Shown in pieces: positions 40,049-49,976 of a stretch of 64,000 bases of DNA. Each line of letters opens with the position of its first letter. The stretch's first letter is position 1. The notes beneath the pieces are model-generated. The model saw only the letters and a program-made list of their open reading frames with translations, ran no database searches and was not told the DNA's origin. The DNA lies in assembly GCF_000017165.1 (NCBI RefSeq), contig NC_009634.1:248001-312000 (forward strand), read 5' to 3'. The translations under genes and the position numbers were made by a program. This stretch comes from Methanococcus vannielii SB. GTDB taxonomy: Archaea; AGJL01; Methanococci; Methanococcales; Methanococcaceae.

Positions 40049-41887
40049 CTATTTAATTTTCCAATCTATTTCAAGTAACTCTTCATATTTTTTTACGACT
40101 CGTTTAATATACTCATTGAAGTTTCCTTTTTCAAATTCTTTTGACCATTTTTCATTTTCAAATTCATTAGCACCCGAAATTATTAGCTCTTCTACACGTT
40201 TACTTTCCATTGTAGGATAACCAATATTTGAATCGTATTTTGATATATCTTTTAATAATTTTTTACTTTCAAAAAATATGTCAATATCACTTACTTCCTT
40301 TAAAAGTTTGTCAATTATTGGAGTAATCCATTTTCTATGGAATCTACATATTCCAAGATTTTCAAGCATTATTTCTTCAAGAGTATTTTTAACACTTAAT
40401 TTGGCCAATTCTTCAGGTTCTAAAAATACTCCGCATTGGTAGTGTGTTAAGTACTTTCCCTGTATTAAATACGGCATAAAGTTCCCAATTGCCCAATACA
40501 TTGTTGGCGAAATCTGCCCTTCTTTTCCAAAAGAATCATATACTCCAAAGTCTTCAAACTTTCTATCTTTTATCCTTTCAGGATATTTTTCATTTAGTAC
40601 TTTTGATGCTCGCCTAACTCCACGGGAACAAAGGTTTCCAAATTCATTTTCATTGAATGCAACAATTTTTGCAAAAGCTACGGCCTGTTTCGCATTATGC
40701 TCTGAATTTTTTAAGATATCTTCGTCATTTTCAAAGCTTTCAATATCAAAAACTGGCTTTTCAATTCCAACTTCTTCGGGTTTTAACATTCCATTATCTA
40801 AAAGTTCAAATACCCATGAACAAAGGTTTCCAAATTCAATTGCATCAATTCCAATGGTATCCACCATATTTACAACTTTATCAGCGGCGTAAATATCGAA
40901 AATTCCAAGCAATGGCCCGTTTGCTTCATAAGGTTCGTAATCCACGTGTAATCCATTTCTATGTTTTTTACAGACTGTTGGGCAGGGTTCTCCACAATTT
41001 GTCCAGTTTTTAGTTTCAATTGCTTCAATATCGAAATTTTTCACAAAATGCTTTAATATTTTTCTGTGCAATTTAAATCGTTTATTTTTATCAATAAATG
41101 GCATTCTCCAGTTAAAAATTGGAGTTAGCTCCATTGTAATATGATAATTATTTCCAAAAGTTCCGCCTGTTTTTTTTTCTTCACTATATCTATATTTTTC
41201 AGTATTTTCTAAAACTACTTTAGTATATGGTTTTTTAAAGTGTTCTTCTACAATATGTCTTAAATCTTTTTCAGGCCTTTTTTTACCGAAAAAAACAACG
41301 CCTACTATATTATGGGCTTGAAATAGTACGGAACCACCTCCGCCTCTTGCAGCCCAGTCTTCTGAACCTTCAACTGCTTTTCCATTTTTAATAGTGTGTG
41401 AGTATATTGCACCCATATTTGTTGTTTTTGAAGCAGGGCCAACTAAAAATGCACGGTAATTTTTTTCTTTGAATTTATCAATAATTTTTTCATTAAATTC
41501 GTAAATACTTTCAATTTTATCGTTAAATGGGATAAAATCTACTTTTAAATTTTCTTCTTCCCCGTTTATAACGATTAAACTTGGGATACTACATTTTCCA
41601 GTAATTGCAACGTTTGAAACTCCTGTATCTTTAAATGTATATCCTGCTCCACCCATTGCCGAAAAATGGAATCCATCCCAAAGTGGTGATCTAAATGAAA
41701 ATATTAGCCTATGGCCGCCAATTACGGGTAAAATTCCTCTGCCAAAACAGAAAAGATTTTTTTCGTCAAAAGGATTATATTTCCACGTTTCATGTGTTTC
41801 ATGCATCATCATACCAAATGAAAGTGGGAAGTACTCTCCTTCAATTATAGAATAATTTTGTTCCTTTGCATCAATCAAAATGTTCAT
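40049..41887 (-). CDS. gor: glyceraldehyde-3-phosphate:ferredoxin oxidoreductase-like (AOR family)
   Basis: The 612-residue protein belongs to the tungsten/molybdenum aldehyde:ferredoxin oxidoreductases. It shows the N-terminal AOR domain (SFRSPLWDGFHFSAMGGAGYTF, AARGGGGSVLF), the iron-sulfur cysteines CGEPCPTVC with a last Cys likely in HYQCGVFLEP, and the pterin-binding DTIGIDAIEFGNLCSW. AOR-family enzymes of this size in M. maripaludis were described as GAPOR, which oxidises glyceraldehyde-3-phosphate with ferredoxin; I assign that function by recall. GAGGGAAT precedes the ATG. It is divergent from the permease gene. Confidence 0.85.
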   Translation of the reverse strand: MNILIDAKEQNYSIIEGEYFPLSFGMMMHETHETWKYNPFDEKNLFCFGRGILPVIGGHRLIFSFRSPLWDGFHFSAMGGAGYTFKDTGVSNVAITGKCSIPSLIVINGEEENLKVDFIPFNDKIESIYEFNEKIIDKFKEKNYRAFLVGPASKTTNMGAIYSHTIKNGKAVEGSEDWAARGGGGSVLFQAHNIVGVVFFGKKRPEKDLRHIVEEHFKKPYTKVVLENTEKYRYSEEKKTGGTFGNNYHITMELTPIFNWRMPFIDKNKRFKLHRKILKHFVKNFDIEAIETKNWTNCGEPCPTVCKKHRNGLHVDYEPYEANGPLLGIFDIYAADKVVNMVDTIGIDAIEFGNLCSWVFELLDNGMLKPEEVGIEKPVFDIESFENDEDILKNSEHNAKQAVAFAKIVAFNENEFGNLCSRGVRRASKVLNEKYPERIKDRKFEDFGVYDSFGKEGQISPTMYWAIGNFMPYLIQGKYLTHYQCGVFLEPEELAKLSVKNTLEEIMLENLGICRFHRKWITPIIDKLLKEVSDIDIFFESKKLLKDISKYDSNIGYPTMESKRVEELIISGANEFENEKWSKEFEKGNFNEYIKRVVKKYEELLEIDWKIK

Positions 41888-41983
41888 ATACTATTCCCTC
41901 AATACGATTATTTACTGATTATTTATATGGCGGTAGTACTATATTATTTAAAATGTCTATTTAAAATGTCTTATAGGGATGTT

Positions 41984-42994
41984 ATGAAAGATAACGAGTA
42001 TCGATTTATAATGCGAATTTTTGTTTTTATTACTTTTTTAGCAGTTATTTTTACAGCATGGCCTTTTTTAGATACTCTTGCTTTTGCATGCGCTTTTTCA
42101 TACATGTCAAAGCCGTTTTATGATGCCATACGAAAATTTACAGGTAGAACACTTGGGGCACTAATATGTATACTCATTATAACAATTCCTGCGATATTTT
42201 TACTATTATTTATTATTTCAGACGTAATCAATTTTTTAAATACTTTAAATTTTTTAGAAATAATTGAAAACGTTACTAACTTTTTAACATATCTTGGATT
42301 ACAAAATATTGCAAAAAAGGACTTAACTCCAGTAATTTCAGAATTATGGATTTTTTTAAGGCCGACAATAAATATGATGGCATCACAGCTATATAGGCTT
42401 CCTTTATTGTTTATAAAAATATTAATCACTGTATTTTTAACTTACTATTTCTTAAAAGATGGCCATAATTTTAAAGGTGCGATAATGCCACACGTTCCGG
42501 ATGTTTATGCGCCTCAGACAGAATTATTTATGGAAAACTTACATGAGGCATACAAAAATTTATTTGTTGGAAATGCTTTAACATCATTTACCGTTGGGAT
42601 TATTTCAATTATTGGCTTTTGGGCAATGGGGCTTCCAAACCCAGTTACGCTTGGTGCACTTAGTGGAATTTTGACACTTTTACCCGTTGTTGGAGGCTGG
42701 ACAATTTACATGCCCCTTTGTTTATTCTATATCGCAACAGGAATGTACTTAAAAGCACTTTTACTTTTTGGTTTTGGAGTATTATTTTTATCACTAGCCC
42801 CTGATTTTGTAATTCGTCCAAGTATCGTAAGTAATGAAAGTGATATACACCCTGCACTTTTATTAATTGCATTTTTAATGGGGCCGTTAGCTCTTGGAAT
42901 AACAGGTTTTGCACTAGGCCCAATAATTGTTGGGACATTTGATGCAATTTTTAGGGTTAGAACTGGAGAAGATAGTATTATAAACTTAAAATAG
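41984..42994 (+). CDS. AI-2E family transporter / PerM-like permease
   Basis: The 336-residue membrane protein has about eight hydrophobic segments: residues 10-45 (two), 65-85, 150-175, 205-260 (several) and 280-310. Motifs VFLTYYFLKDGHNF, GLPNPVTLGALSGILTLLPVVGGW and the C-terminal GPLALGITGFALGPIIVG are those of the AI-2E exporter/PerM family. Members move small solutes or protons/sodium; the substrate here is unknown. I chose the ATG at 41984, which has AGGGAT close upstream; an ATG at 41966 would add six residues. ribL follows 22 bases downstream. Confidence 0.85.
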   Translation: MKDNEYRFIMRIFVFITFLAVIFTAWPFLDTLAFACAFSYMSKPFYDAIRKFTGRTLGALICILIITIPAIFLLLFIISDVINFLNTLNFLEIIENVTNFLTYLGLQNIAKKDLTPVISELWIFLRPTINMMASQLYRLPLLFIKILITVFLTYYFLKDGHNFKGAIMPHVPDVYAPQTELFMENLHEAYKNLFVGNALTSFTVGIISIIGFWAMGLPNPVTLGALSGILTLLPVVGGWTIYMPLCLFYIATGMYLKALLLFGFGVLFLSLAPDFVIRPSIVSNESDIHPALLLIAFLMGPLALGITGFALGPIIVGTFDAIFRVRTGEDSIINLK

Positions 42995-43016
42995 CCAATA
43001 ACTATAAAGTGATATA

Positions 43017-43472
43017 ATGGATAGGAAAAAAATAGCTGTAACAGCAGGTACATTTGACCTTTTGCATCCGGGGCATTTTAACACGTTAAACTTTGCAAAA
43101 AAGCATGCAGATGAACTGATAGTAATAATTGCAAGAGATGAAACGGTTAAAAAAATAAAAGGTAGACGACCAGTAATTCCCGAAGAACAGAGGAAAATCA
43201 TGATTGAAGCATTAAAGCCTGTTGATAGGGCCGTATTAGGAAGTTTAAATGATAAATTAGAACCTATTATAAATATTAACCCCGATATAATTATTATAGG
43301 GCCTGATCAAACCACTTACCAGATTAATGAATTGAAAAGGCAGTTATTAAATCATGGGCTTAAGCCGGAAATTATAAAAGTTGAAGAATATGTAAACTGT
43401 CAATTTCACAGTTCTTACGATATTTTAAAAGAAATTGTAAGGCGATGGTGCAATAAAGAATTAAAAGTATGA
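43017..43472 (+). CDS. ribL: FAD synthetase RibL (archaeal)
   Basis: RibL is the archaeal enzyme that adenylates FMN to FAD. The 151-residue protein starts [25 protein letters not shown], in which HPGH is the HxGH nucleotidyltransferase motif, and continues [22 protein letters not shown], typical of RibL. The conserved C-terminal cysteines (NCQFHS and WCNKE) match the redox-sensitive Cys reported for the M. jannaschii enzyme. GTGATATA precedes the ATG. It lies in a plus-strand group with the permease and the TauE gene, with gaps of 13-22 bases. Confidence 0.92.
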   Translation: MDRKKIAVTAGTFDLLHPGHFNTLNFAKKHADELIVIIARDETVKKIKGRRPVIPEEQRKIMIEALKPVDRAVLGSLNDKLEPIININPDIIIIGPDQTTYQINELKRQLLNHGLKPEIIKVEEYVNCQFHSSYDILKEIVRRWCNKELKV

Positions 43473-43485
43473 GTTTAGTGTTAGT

Positions 43486-44319
43486 ATGGAAGTTATCTTA
43501 ATTTATATCTTTTTGACCATTCTTGGTGCAATTATAGGGCTTATTACTGGCGGATTGGGCCTCGGTGGCGGTTTTTTAATGGTTCCAATACTCACCTATA
43601 TTTTTCAAAGTCTTGGAATTTCTGAAGATAATTCAATAGCATTTGCAGTTGGAACAAGCCTTTCTGTAATTTTTGTAACTTCTTTAAAAAGTGCATATGA
43701 ACACCATAAACTCAAAAATATTATATTTAATTACTCGCTTCTTCTTGGAATTTCGGGATTATTTGGAACTATTGTTGGGGTACATATAGTTACAAATTAT
43801 CTTGATGGCGGACTTCATAAAATGCTTTTTGGAATTATTTTAATTATTTTATCTTTAAATATGGCATTAAATACAGTAACGCCTGAAAATGAACTGGATA
43901 TAACACAAGAATTAAAGTGTGATACAACTAAGTATCCTTTAATTTTGGCTTTTGGAATTATAATGGGGGTCTTATCAAGTGTATTTGGAATTGGCGGTGG
44001 AACTATTGCAGTTCCAGTATTAACGCTATGTTTAAAGCTTCCAATTAAAAAGAGTGTGGGCACTTCTCTTGGAATGATGTCAATAGTTTCATTAGGTGGT
44101 TTTTTAGGTTACCTTTCAAGCCCAGTTGAAATTTTAGATAGCTATAAATATTTAAACTTTGTAGGGTATGTTTCAATCTCTTCTTTAATTTCAATTTCAA
44201 TTTCTAGCATAATATTTTCAAAATACGGTGCAGAACTTTCAAATAGGCTTGATGCTAAATCTTTAAAAAGGTTTTTTGCAGGTATACTATTTATAGTCGG
44301 GCTAAAAATGGTAATTTAA
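43486..44319 (+). CDS. TauE/SafE-type anion exporter
   Basis: This 277-residue membrane protein belongs to the TauE/SafE (UPF0721) family of sulfite/sulfoacetate exporters. It has two similar halves, each beginning with a glycine-rich motif: GLITGGLGLGGGFLMVP near residue 18 and GVLSSVFGIGGGTIAVPVLT near residue 160. About eight hydrophobic helices can be drawn. The substrate is not deducible; a small sulfur-containing anion is the usual guess. It is 13 bases after ribL. Confidence 0.9.
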   Translation: MEVILIYIFLTILGAIIGLITGGLGLGGGFLMVPILTYIFQSLGISEDNSIAFAVGTSLSVIFVTSLKSAYEHHKLKNIIFNYSLLLGISGLFGTIVGVHIVTNYLDGGLHKMLFGIILIILSLNMALNTVTPENELDITQELKCDTTKYPLILAFGIIMGVLSSVFGIGGGTIAVPVLTLCLKLPIKKSVGTSLGMMSIVSLGGFLGYLSSPVEILDSYKYLNFVGYVSISSLISISISSIIFSKYGAELSNRLDAKSLKRFFAGILFIVGLKMVI

Positions 44320-44389
44320 CTTGAAAAATATATTATAAAGGTTATAGGATTTTGATATATGCAATTTTCATATTTTTACGGTGGTAATT

Positions 44390-45865
44390 TTGAAAACAGT
44401 TTTAGGAAAAATACATTTAAAATGGTGCAAAAACTGCAATGTTCCAGTACTTGATAAAACGTGTGGAATTTGTAATTTAGAAACTTTTGAAGTTAAAGTA
44501 ACTCCCCCTGGAGATGCTAGGCCGGCTTTTAAAAAAGATATAGAACTTATAACTAAAACCCTAAAAATGCAGTTTGGACTTGAAGAAAATATTTTTAAAG
44601 ATAAGCTAGTTCTTTTAAATAAGGCTCCTGGAGTAGAATACTTCCAAGAAATTATATTGGATGGCCAAATAATTGGATTATTGAATTTTAATGAAAAAAA
44701 GCATGATTGGAAAATAATTCCAACAATTGAAGGTGCAAGAAGACTAATTAATGCAGGGTGCACTAAAAAAATACTAACTGTAAAAAAAGACGTTCCAAAG
44801 TACATTTTAGAAAGTGGAGCATCAGTTTTAAGGCCTGGAGTATCCTACGTAAGTGAGGATATAAAAATAGATGATGACATATTGATATTAATTGAAAATG
44901 ATGAACAATTAAATTTTAATTTTTCTGAAAACGATGTACTAGGTGTCGGTAGGGCTAGAATGGATTATTCAGAAATTATAAGTTCTGAAAAGGGAATGGT
45001 TGCTAAAGTTAGGAAAGCAGAATTACCAAAAACTTCTGAAATACTTTTAAAGACAGGAACTTTTGAAGAATCTATTGGTTTGATGATTCAAGCAAATGAG
45101 GATGCAATTACTAGATTTGAAAGTAATTCCGTTGGATTTATGAAAAATACTGCTAAAAGAATAGAACGTCCAATTTCAGTTGCCTATTCTGGTGGAAAAG
45201 ATAGTCTTACAGTTTTACTTCTTGCGATAACTGCATTTAGAAATCCAGAAGAACCAGTTGAATTTGACGTTTTATTTAATGATACCGGACTTGAATTTGA
45301 TGAAACACTTGAAAACGTTGATTTAGTCGATAAATTGTATGGTTTAAATATTTTAAAAACTGAATCAGGGCAATTTTGGGAAAAAGTTGAAGAATACGGC
45401 CCGCCGGGTAGGGATAACCGCTGGTGCAGTGAAATTTGTAAAGTTGGCCCCCTTGGAAAACTTATCGATAAAAAATATGAAAAAGGATGTTTAACTTTCG
45501 TAGGAATTAGGAAATACGAATCATTTAGCCGTTCAAAAAAACCGAGAATATGGAATAGTCCAACAATAGAAAAACAAATGCTATCTTCTCCAATTTTAAA
45601 TTGGTCAGCGATGCATGTTTGGATATATTTATTTAAAAATAAAGCACCATACAATGTATTATATACTGAATGTTTTGATAGGGTTGGGTGTTTCATGTGT
45701 CCTGCAATGGAAATTGGGGAAATTGAACTTGTAAAGCAGGGTTATCCTAAAACATGGGATCGCTGGGAGGATTTTTTAAAAAATTACGCCAAAATTCATG
45801 GTAAAAATGAAGAATGGGTATCTGGAGATTGGCGGTGGACCAATAAAAAAAGTAATAAAAATTAA
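44390..45865 (+). CDS. PAPS reductase-like PP-loop protein with zinc ribbon and PUA-like region
   Basis: The 491-residue protein starts with a zinc ribbon (WCKNCNVPVLDKTCGICN), continues with a PUA-like domain (about residues 95-195, ILDGQIIGLLN to VLGVGRA) and then a PP-loop ATP pyrophosphatase domain of the PAPS-reductase family, with VAYSGGKDSLTVLLL near residue 265. Further cysteines (NRWCSEICKVGP, FDRVGCFMCPAM) could bind an iron-sulfur cluster. Such proteins are conserved in methanogens and annotated as phosphoadenosine phosphosulfate reductase, but a sulfur-transfer or RNA-modification role is equally possible given the PUA domain. GGTGG selects the TTG at 44390 rather than the GTG at 44381. 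Confidence 0.82.
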   Translation: MKTVLGKIHLKWCKNCNVPVLDKTCGICNLETFEVKVTPPGDARPAFKKDIELITKTLKMQFGLEENIFKDKLVLLNKAPGVEYFQEIILDGQIIGLLNFNEKKHDWKIIPTIEGARRLINAGCTKKILTVKKDVPKYILESGASVLRPGVSYVSEDIKIDDDILILIENDEQLNFNFSENDVLGVGRARMDYSEIISSEKGMVAKVRKAELPKTSEILLKTGTFEESIGLMIQANEDAITRFESNSVGFMKNTAKRIERPISVAYSGGKDSLTVLLLAITAFRNPEEPVEFDVLFNDTGLEFDETLENVDLVDKLYGLNILKTESGQFWEKVEEYGPPGRDNRWCSEICKVGPLGKLIDKKYEKGCLTFVGIRKYESFSRSKKPRIWNSPTIEKQMLSSPILNWSAMHVWIYLFKNKAPYNVLYTECFDRVGCFMCPAMEIGEIELVKQGYPKTWDRWEDFLKNYAKIHGKNEEWVSGDWRWTNKKSNKN

Positions 45866-45983
45866 AATGTAAATTAAACTTAAATATATTAAAACTACAA
45901 TAATTTTCTTAAATTTTCTTTGAAATAACATAACTCATATATTAATTAGTTCTTATAATATCTTATGAAAAAAAGGTGATACA

Positions 45984-46271
45984 TTGCCAAAAATGGTACT
46001 ACTTCCAAAATTAACAATGTCGCTTGGTGGATACATCAGGGAAACTGTAGAAATATATTTAGATGATGGCGTTAAGAAGTTCCCGCACAGAAACGTTGTA
46101 GTTGGAAATCCAACAAACGAACCAATAAAAATAGATGTACCGGCATATGACGATGAATGGATAGAAAGGCATAAAAATTTGGGCTTAATTGTAATTCCAG
46201 TTGGGGAAGACGAAGACTTTGTAGGAATATTTAAAATGGTTGAAGATAAAGTTAAACGTGCTATTACTTAA
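45984..46271 (+). CDS. small conserved protein of unknown function (possibly DUF749)
   Basis: The 95-residue acidic protein has a beta-rich pattern (VEIYLDDGVKKF, NVVVGN, LGLIVIPVGEDEDFVGIF). I do not recognise a motif with a known activity; it might belong to DUF749, a small methanogen family, but I cannot confirm this. The start is a TTG at 45984 behind AAGGTGAT. The HAD gene starts 13 bases after its stop, so both are probably in one operon with cobS. Confidence 0.7.
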   Translation: MPKMVLLPKLTMSLGGYIRETVEIYLDDGVKKFPHRNVVVGNPTNEPIKIDVPAYDDEWIERHKNLGLIVIPVGEDEDFVGIFKMVEDKVKRAIT

Positions 46272-46284
46272 TTTTGGTGAAACC

Positions 46285-46962
46285 ATGATTAGAGGGGTTT
46301 TATTTGATCTCGATGATACACTTTATAATTCATCTAGCTTTGCAAACCGTGCAAGAAAAGAAGCTTTAAGGGCCATGATCGATGCAGGTCTTGATTCAAC
46401 GGAAGAAAATGCTCAAAAAGTTTTAAATAAAATCATTGACCAGAAAGGTTCTAACTATGGAATGCATTTTAATGATTTAGTGAAGGATATAATGGGCGTA
46501 CACGACCCAAAAATAATTACAATGGGCATAATAACATATCACAACGTTAAATTTGCACTTTTAAGGCCTTATTCGGATACAATCAAGACACTTGTAGATT
46601 TAAGAACTATGGGTTTAAAATTAGGTATTCTAACAGATGGGGTAACTATAAAACAGTGGGAAAAACTAATAAGACTAGGAATACACCCGCTTTTTGATGA
46701 AGTTGTAACTTCTGAAGAATTTGGTCTTGGAAAACCAAACACTGAATTTTTTAACTATGGTCTAAAAAAGCTTAAACTAAATCCTGAAGAAGTAGTTTAT
46801 GTTGGCGATAGGGTGGATAGGGATATAATTCCTGCAAAATCTGTTGGAATAAGGACAGTACGTATATTACAGGGGAAATATTCAAGTGTTTGTGATGAAA
46901 CTAGCGACTATACAATAAAAAATATTTCTGAACTTTCAAACGTTATAAAAAAGATGATTTAA
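46285..46962 (+). CDS. HAD-superfamily hydrolase, subfamily IA
   Basis: The 225-residue protein has the four HAD motifs: FDLDDTLYNSSSFANRA (nucleophile and acid/base Asp), LGILTDGV (Thr), GKPN (Lys) and VYVGDRVDRDIIPAK (Asp pair). The cap insertion after motif I is helical, as in subfamily IA phosphatases. The substrate is not deducible. I use the ATG at 46285; the longer frame from 46240 overlaps the preceding gene. cobS begins 2 bases after its stop, so a role linked to cobalamin, such as a phosphatase step, is possible but unproven. Confidence 0.88.
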   Translation: MIRGVLFDLDDTLYNSSSFANRARKEALRAMIDAGLDSTEENAQKVLNKIIDQKGSNYGMHFNDLVKDIMGVHDPKIITMGIITYHNVKFALLRPYSDTIKTLVDLRTMGLKLGILTDGVTIKQWEKLIRLGIHPLFDEVVTSEEFGLGKPNTEFFNYGLKKLKLNPEEVVYVGDRVDRDIIPAKSVGIRTVRILQGKYSSVCDETSDYTIKNISELSNVIKKMI

Positions 46963-46964
46963 GC

Positions 46965-47729
46965 ATGATTGATGAAATAAAAGGTCTTATATTATTCATG
47001 ACTCGAATACCTGCTGGGAATTCTAAAAGCGATTTTGAAGGTATTGCGAAATATTTCATGTTAATGCCATTAGTTGGGACATTAATCTCTCTTTTTGGGG
47101 CACTTGTCGCAATTTTAATGAGTACTCTTGGAATTACATCCGGAAACATTTTAGGAACTATTGTCTTATTTACTTTACTTTATGTACAGGGATTTCACCA
47201 TATTGACGGCCTTGCAGATTATGGGGATTCTTGGATGGTTCAGGGAAATGCTCGAAAAAAATTAGAAGTTATGAAAGACGTATATATTGGAATTGGCGGA
47301 TTTATATTTGTTTTTTTTGTTGAATTAGTATCTTTATTTTCAATTTCCTATTTATTTGAAACTAATGGAATAATTATTTTTGTAAAGTACATTATTATTA
47401 TTGAAACATGTTCACGGCTTGGATTACTTTCTTGTGCATGCTGTGGAATTCCTTCAACTGAGGGTACAGGCAGGTTTTTTGTTAAACGGACAAATGAATC
47501 CCACTTGTTAACTGGACTTTTACTTTCACTTTCTGTTTCATTATTACTAAATATTCCAAAGCTAGGCGCTTTATGTTCAATTTTAGCAGTATTTGTCGGA
47601 ATGTTTTTTGCATGGAAATGTAACAATCAATTAAATTGTGTTACAGGAGATATTCTTGGAGCTACTGCGGAAATATCAAGAATGATACTTTTAATTTCAG
47701 TTATTATAGCGGCCCCTTTAATTAGTTAA
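46965..47729 (+). CDS. cobS: adenosylcobinamide-GDP ribazoletransferase (cobalamin synthase)
   Basis: CobS is the membrane enzyme that joins adenosylcobinamide-GDP with alpha-ribazole (phosphate) in the last part of B12 synthesis. The 254-residue protein has the diagnostic motif HHIDGLADYGDSWMVQGNARKKLEVMKDVYIGIGGF near residues 83-118, with the metal-binding Asp residues, and about six hydrophobic helices. It follows the HAD gene directly. With cobJ and cobD this is the third cobalamin gene in the window, though the three are in separate operons. Confidence 0.94.
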   Translation: MIDEIKGLILFMTRIPAGNSKSDFEGIAKYFMLMPLVGTLISLFGALVAILMSTLGITSGNILGTIVLFTLLYVQGFHHIDGLADYGDSWMVQGNARKKLEVMKDVYIGIGGFIFVFFVELVSLFSISYLFETNGIIIFVKYIIIIETCSRLGLLSCACCGIPSTEGTGRFFVKRTNESHLLTGLLLSLSVSLLLNIPKLGALCSILAVFVGMFFAWKCNNQLNCVTGDILGATAEISRMILLISVIIAAPLIS

Positions 47730-47787
47730 TTAAGTAGTTAGTTACTTAACTACTTAATTAGATTTATTTTAAAAAAATAGATTTAAA

Positions 47788-48540
47788 TTATAAATTTCTA
47801 AAAACGTCTTCTTCTTTTTTTCGAACTAAGTCTTTACCTGTCCCGCCATTAAAAGGTACTGGTGCATTTCTTATAATTACAAGGGGGATTCCTTCATTTG
47901 ATTGTCCCATTACAACAGATGCTGCAGCTGCAAGTTCGTCTGAAATCCCAACTTCGGTTGTTTTTAATGTTCTTTCAAATAAATCTTTTTCCCCCCGTCT
48001 ATCCCATAGGGCAGTAACTCCGCTAACTCCTATTGCAACACCGCAAGAACCTTTCCTAAATGGTCTCCCCATGCTGTCATTAATAATTACTCCAACCTTT
48101 TTACCAGTTATTTTTTCAATTTCAACCCTTATTTCATCAGAACTTTTATCCGGATTTTTTGGTAGGGGTTTTATCCCTTTTGAAGTGTTACTTTCGTCAA
48201 CGCCGCTGTTTGCACATACGAAACCGTGTTTAGTTTCGGTAACTATAAAATTAGGGCCTAACTTTACAATTTCATTTGATTCATCTAAAATCACCTGAAC
48301 TACTTCAGGGTCTTTTCCTAATTTTTTAGAGAGCTGAATTGCATTTTCGGATATTATAATATCGCTTTTATCTATCACATTTTTTTCTTTTTTTGATACA
48401 ACAGTTTCTGCAATAACAATAATATCGTTATCAAACAAAGGATATTTTGAAATCAATTCTGCAAGACTATATTCTTCATCCCCGGTAATTATTGGAATTT
48501 CTAAACCAATTACTTCCATTTTAACTCTTTCTTTTATCAT
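47788..48540 (-). CDS. cofE: coenzyme F420:L-glutamate ligase
   Basis: CofE adds glutamates to F420-0, giving the mature hydride carrier of methanogenesis. The protein has GLEIPIITGDEEYSLAELI at the N-terminus, DIIVIAETVVSKKE, the metal/GTP region FVCANSGVDESNTSKGIKPLPKNPDKSS and the conserved IINDSMGRPFRKGSCGVAIGVSG. The frame from 48540 gives 250 residues; an ATG at 48519 (MEVIGLE) is about equally plausible as neither has a strong ribosome binding site. It converges with cobS and lies downstream of aroE on the same strand after a 76-base AT-rich gap. Confidence 0.95.
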   Translation of the reverse strand: MIKERVKMEVIGLEIPIITGDEEYSLAELISKYPLFDNDIIVIAETVVSKKEKNVIDKSDIIISENAIQLSKKLGKDPEVVQVILDESNEIVKLGPNFIVTETKHGFVCANSGVDESNTSKGIKPLPKNPDKSSDEIRVEIEKITGKKVGVIINDSMGRPFRKGSCGVAIGVSGVTALWDRRGEKDLFERTLKTTEVGISDELAAAASVVMGQSNEGIPLVIIRNAPVPFNGGTGKDLVRKKEEDVFRNL

Positions 48541-48616
48541 GTTCTTTTCCCAAAACTATTTTTTTAAATTTAAAATCTAAAATTTTATTTATTTATAAAT
48601 TTATATTATTTATGAA

Positions 48617-49471
48617 TTAACTTTTAAGTAAATTAACAATGCTGTTTTTCATTACGTTAGTATCTGGTTTAAATCCTGTCCATATCTCAAAAGAAACTGC
48701 ACCTTGGTAAATAAGCATTCCAAGGCCATTTAACGTCTTTAAACCATATTTTTTAGCTTCTTTTAAAAAAACTGGTTCAAAAGGATTATAAATTATATCC
48801 ATGATAATAGCATCATTTTTTGCATTTTTTAATGGAATTACAGGCTTTGAATTAACATCAGGGTACATTCCAACTGGAGTTGTGTTTATAATAATATCGA
48901 ATTTTGAAATATCTGTTGATAAATCGCCGTATTTTAGGTATTTTTCACCATACTCCTTAGTAGCTAAATTCTTAGAAATTTCAAATGACAATTCTTTTGC
49001 ATTTTTTATATTTCTATTTATTATCGTTATTTCATTCTCTTTTGCAAGTTCAAAAGAAATTGATCTTGAAGAACCGCCTGAGCCAATCATTAATATATTT
49101 TTATTATTAAATTTGCCAATTTCTTCTTCAAGGGATTTTTTTGCACCAATTCCATCCGTATTATACCCAACAGCCTCCCCATTTTCAATTTTTACAGTAT
49201 TTACAGCACCAATAAACTTTGCAGTATCATCGATTTTGTCAAGGTACTTCATTATTTCTACCTTATACGGAATTGTAACATTAAAACCCAAAATACTGAG
49301 TGTTTTTGCAGAATTTACAACATTTTTTAAATTTTCATTTGAAATATCAAATCCTAAATACACATAATTTATTTTTAAGTCATTTATTGCAGCATTGTGC
49401 ATAATTGGTGAAAAAGAATGCTCAACAGGATGGCCAATAAGTCCAAGAAGTACTGTTTTAGAATCTATCAA
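48617..49471 (-). CDS. aroE: shikimate dehydrogenase
   Basis: AroE reduces 3-dehydroshikimate with NADPH in aromatic amino acid synthesis. The 284-residue protein has LLGLIGHPVEHSFSPIMHNAAI (substrate site), GFNVTIPYKVEIMKYLD (catalytic Lys), NTVKIENGEAVGYNTDGIGA, the nucleotide motif MIGSGGSSRSISFEL and NTTPVGMYPD near the end. Length is normal. The start is a TTG at 49471 behind GGAGTGAT. It begins 4 bases after the stop of the UPF0254 gene, so both are co-transcribed. Confidence 0.96.
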   Translation of the reverse strand: MIDSKTVLLGLIGHPVEHSFSPIMHNAAINDLKINYVYLGFDISNENLKNVVNSAKTLSILGFNVTIPYKVEIMKYLDKIDDTAKFIGAVNTVKIENGEAVGYNTDGIGAKKSLEEEIGKFNNKNILMIGSGGSSRSISFELAKENEITIINRNIKNAKELSFEISKNLATKEYGEKYLKYGDLSTDISKFDIIINTTPVGMYPDVNSKPVIPLKNAKNDAIIMDIIYNPFEPVFLKEAKKYGLKTLNGLGMLIYQGAVSFEIWTGFKPDTNVMKNSIVNLLKS

Positions 49472-49475
49472 TTTA

Positions 49476-49976
49476 TCACTCCTTTATATTATATTCTTCA
49501 TTTAATATTTTTATAAATGCCTCAAAAGCCTTATTTACTGCATTTTCTTGTCGTTTCAATATATTTTCGCCTTTTATAAGGTTTCCATAAATGTCCGAAG
49601 TAAATAAATAGCTATTTTTATCAGTTAATATTGAAATTGCGCCTTTTCCAACTCCTGCTGTAGTTGAAATTGCAATATTACATTTTAATTTTTCCTTTAA
49701 CGCTTTTGAAATATATTCAGCTACTTTTAAATCGTTTTCTTCATTGTAAGCTTTTGAATATTTAAATTCGTGGTCAGATTTTGGTAATTTCATGTTTAAA
49801 AGCGATTCAATACTTTCTTTTGATGGTAAAAACATTGATGCAGTTACCAACACGTTTCCCCGTATAATGTCGTATCCAAAGTCATTTTGAAGTTCTTTAT
49901 ATCCGCAAGCCATCTTATGGATTTTAATTCCAATTTTTCCGTGGGTAAAACATTCTAATGTTGCAACTGATATCAT
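49476..49976 (-). CDS. UPF0254 family protein
   Basis: This 166-residue protein matches UPF0254, a family restricted to methanogens: VATLECFTHGKIGIKIHKMACGY at the start, then IRGNVLVTASMFLPS and NIAISTTAGVGKGAISI. No function is known. Conserved Cys and His residues near the N-terminus could bind metal or act catalytically. The gene precedes aroE closely, and from memory the pair is adjacent in other Methanococcus genomes, too. Its upstream region is shared with the divergent cheF gene. Confidence 0.82.
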   Translation of the reverse strand: MISVATLECFTHGKIGIKIHKMACGYKELQNDFGYDIIRGNVLVTASMFLPSKESIESLLNMKLPKSDHEFKYSKAYNEENDLKVAEYISKALKEKLKCNIAISTTAGVGKGAISILTDKNSYLFTSDIYGNLIKGENILKRQENAVNKAFEAFIKILNEEYNIKE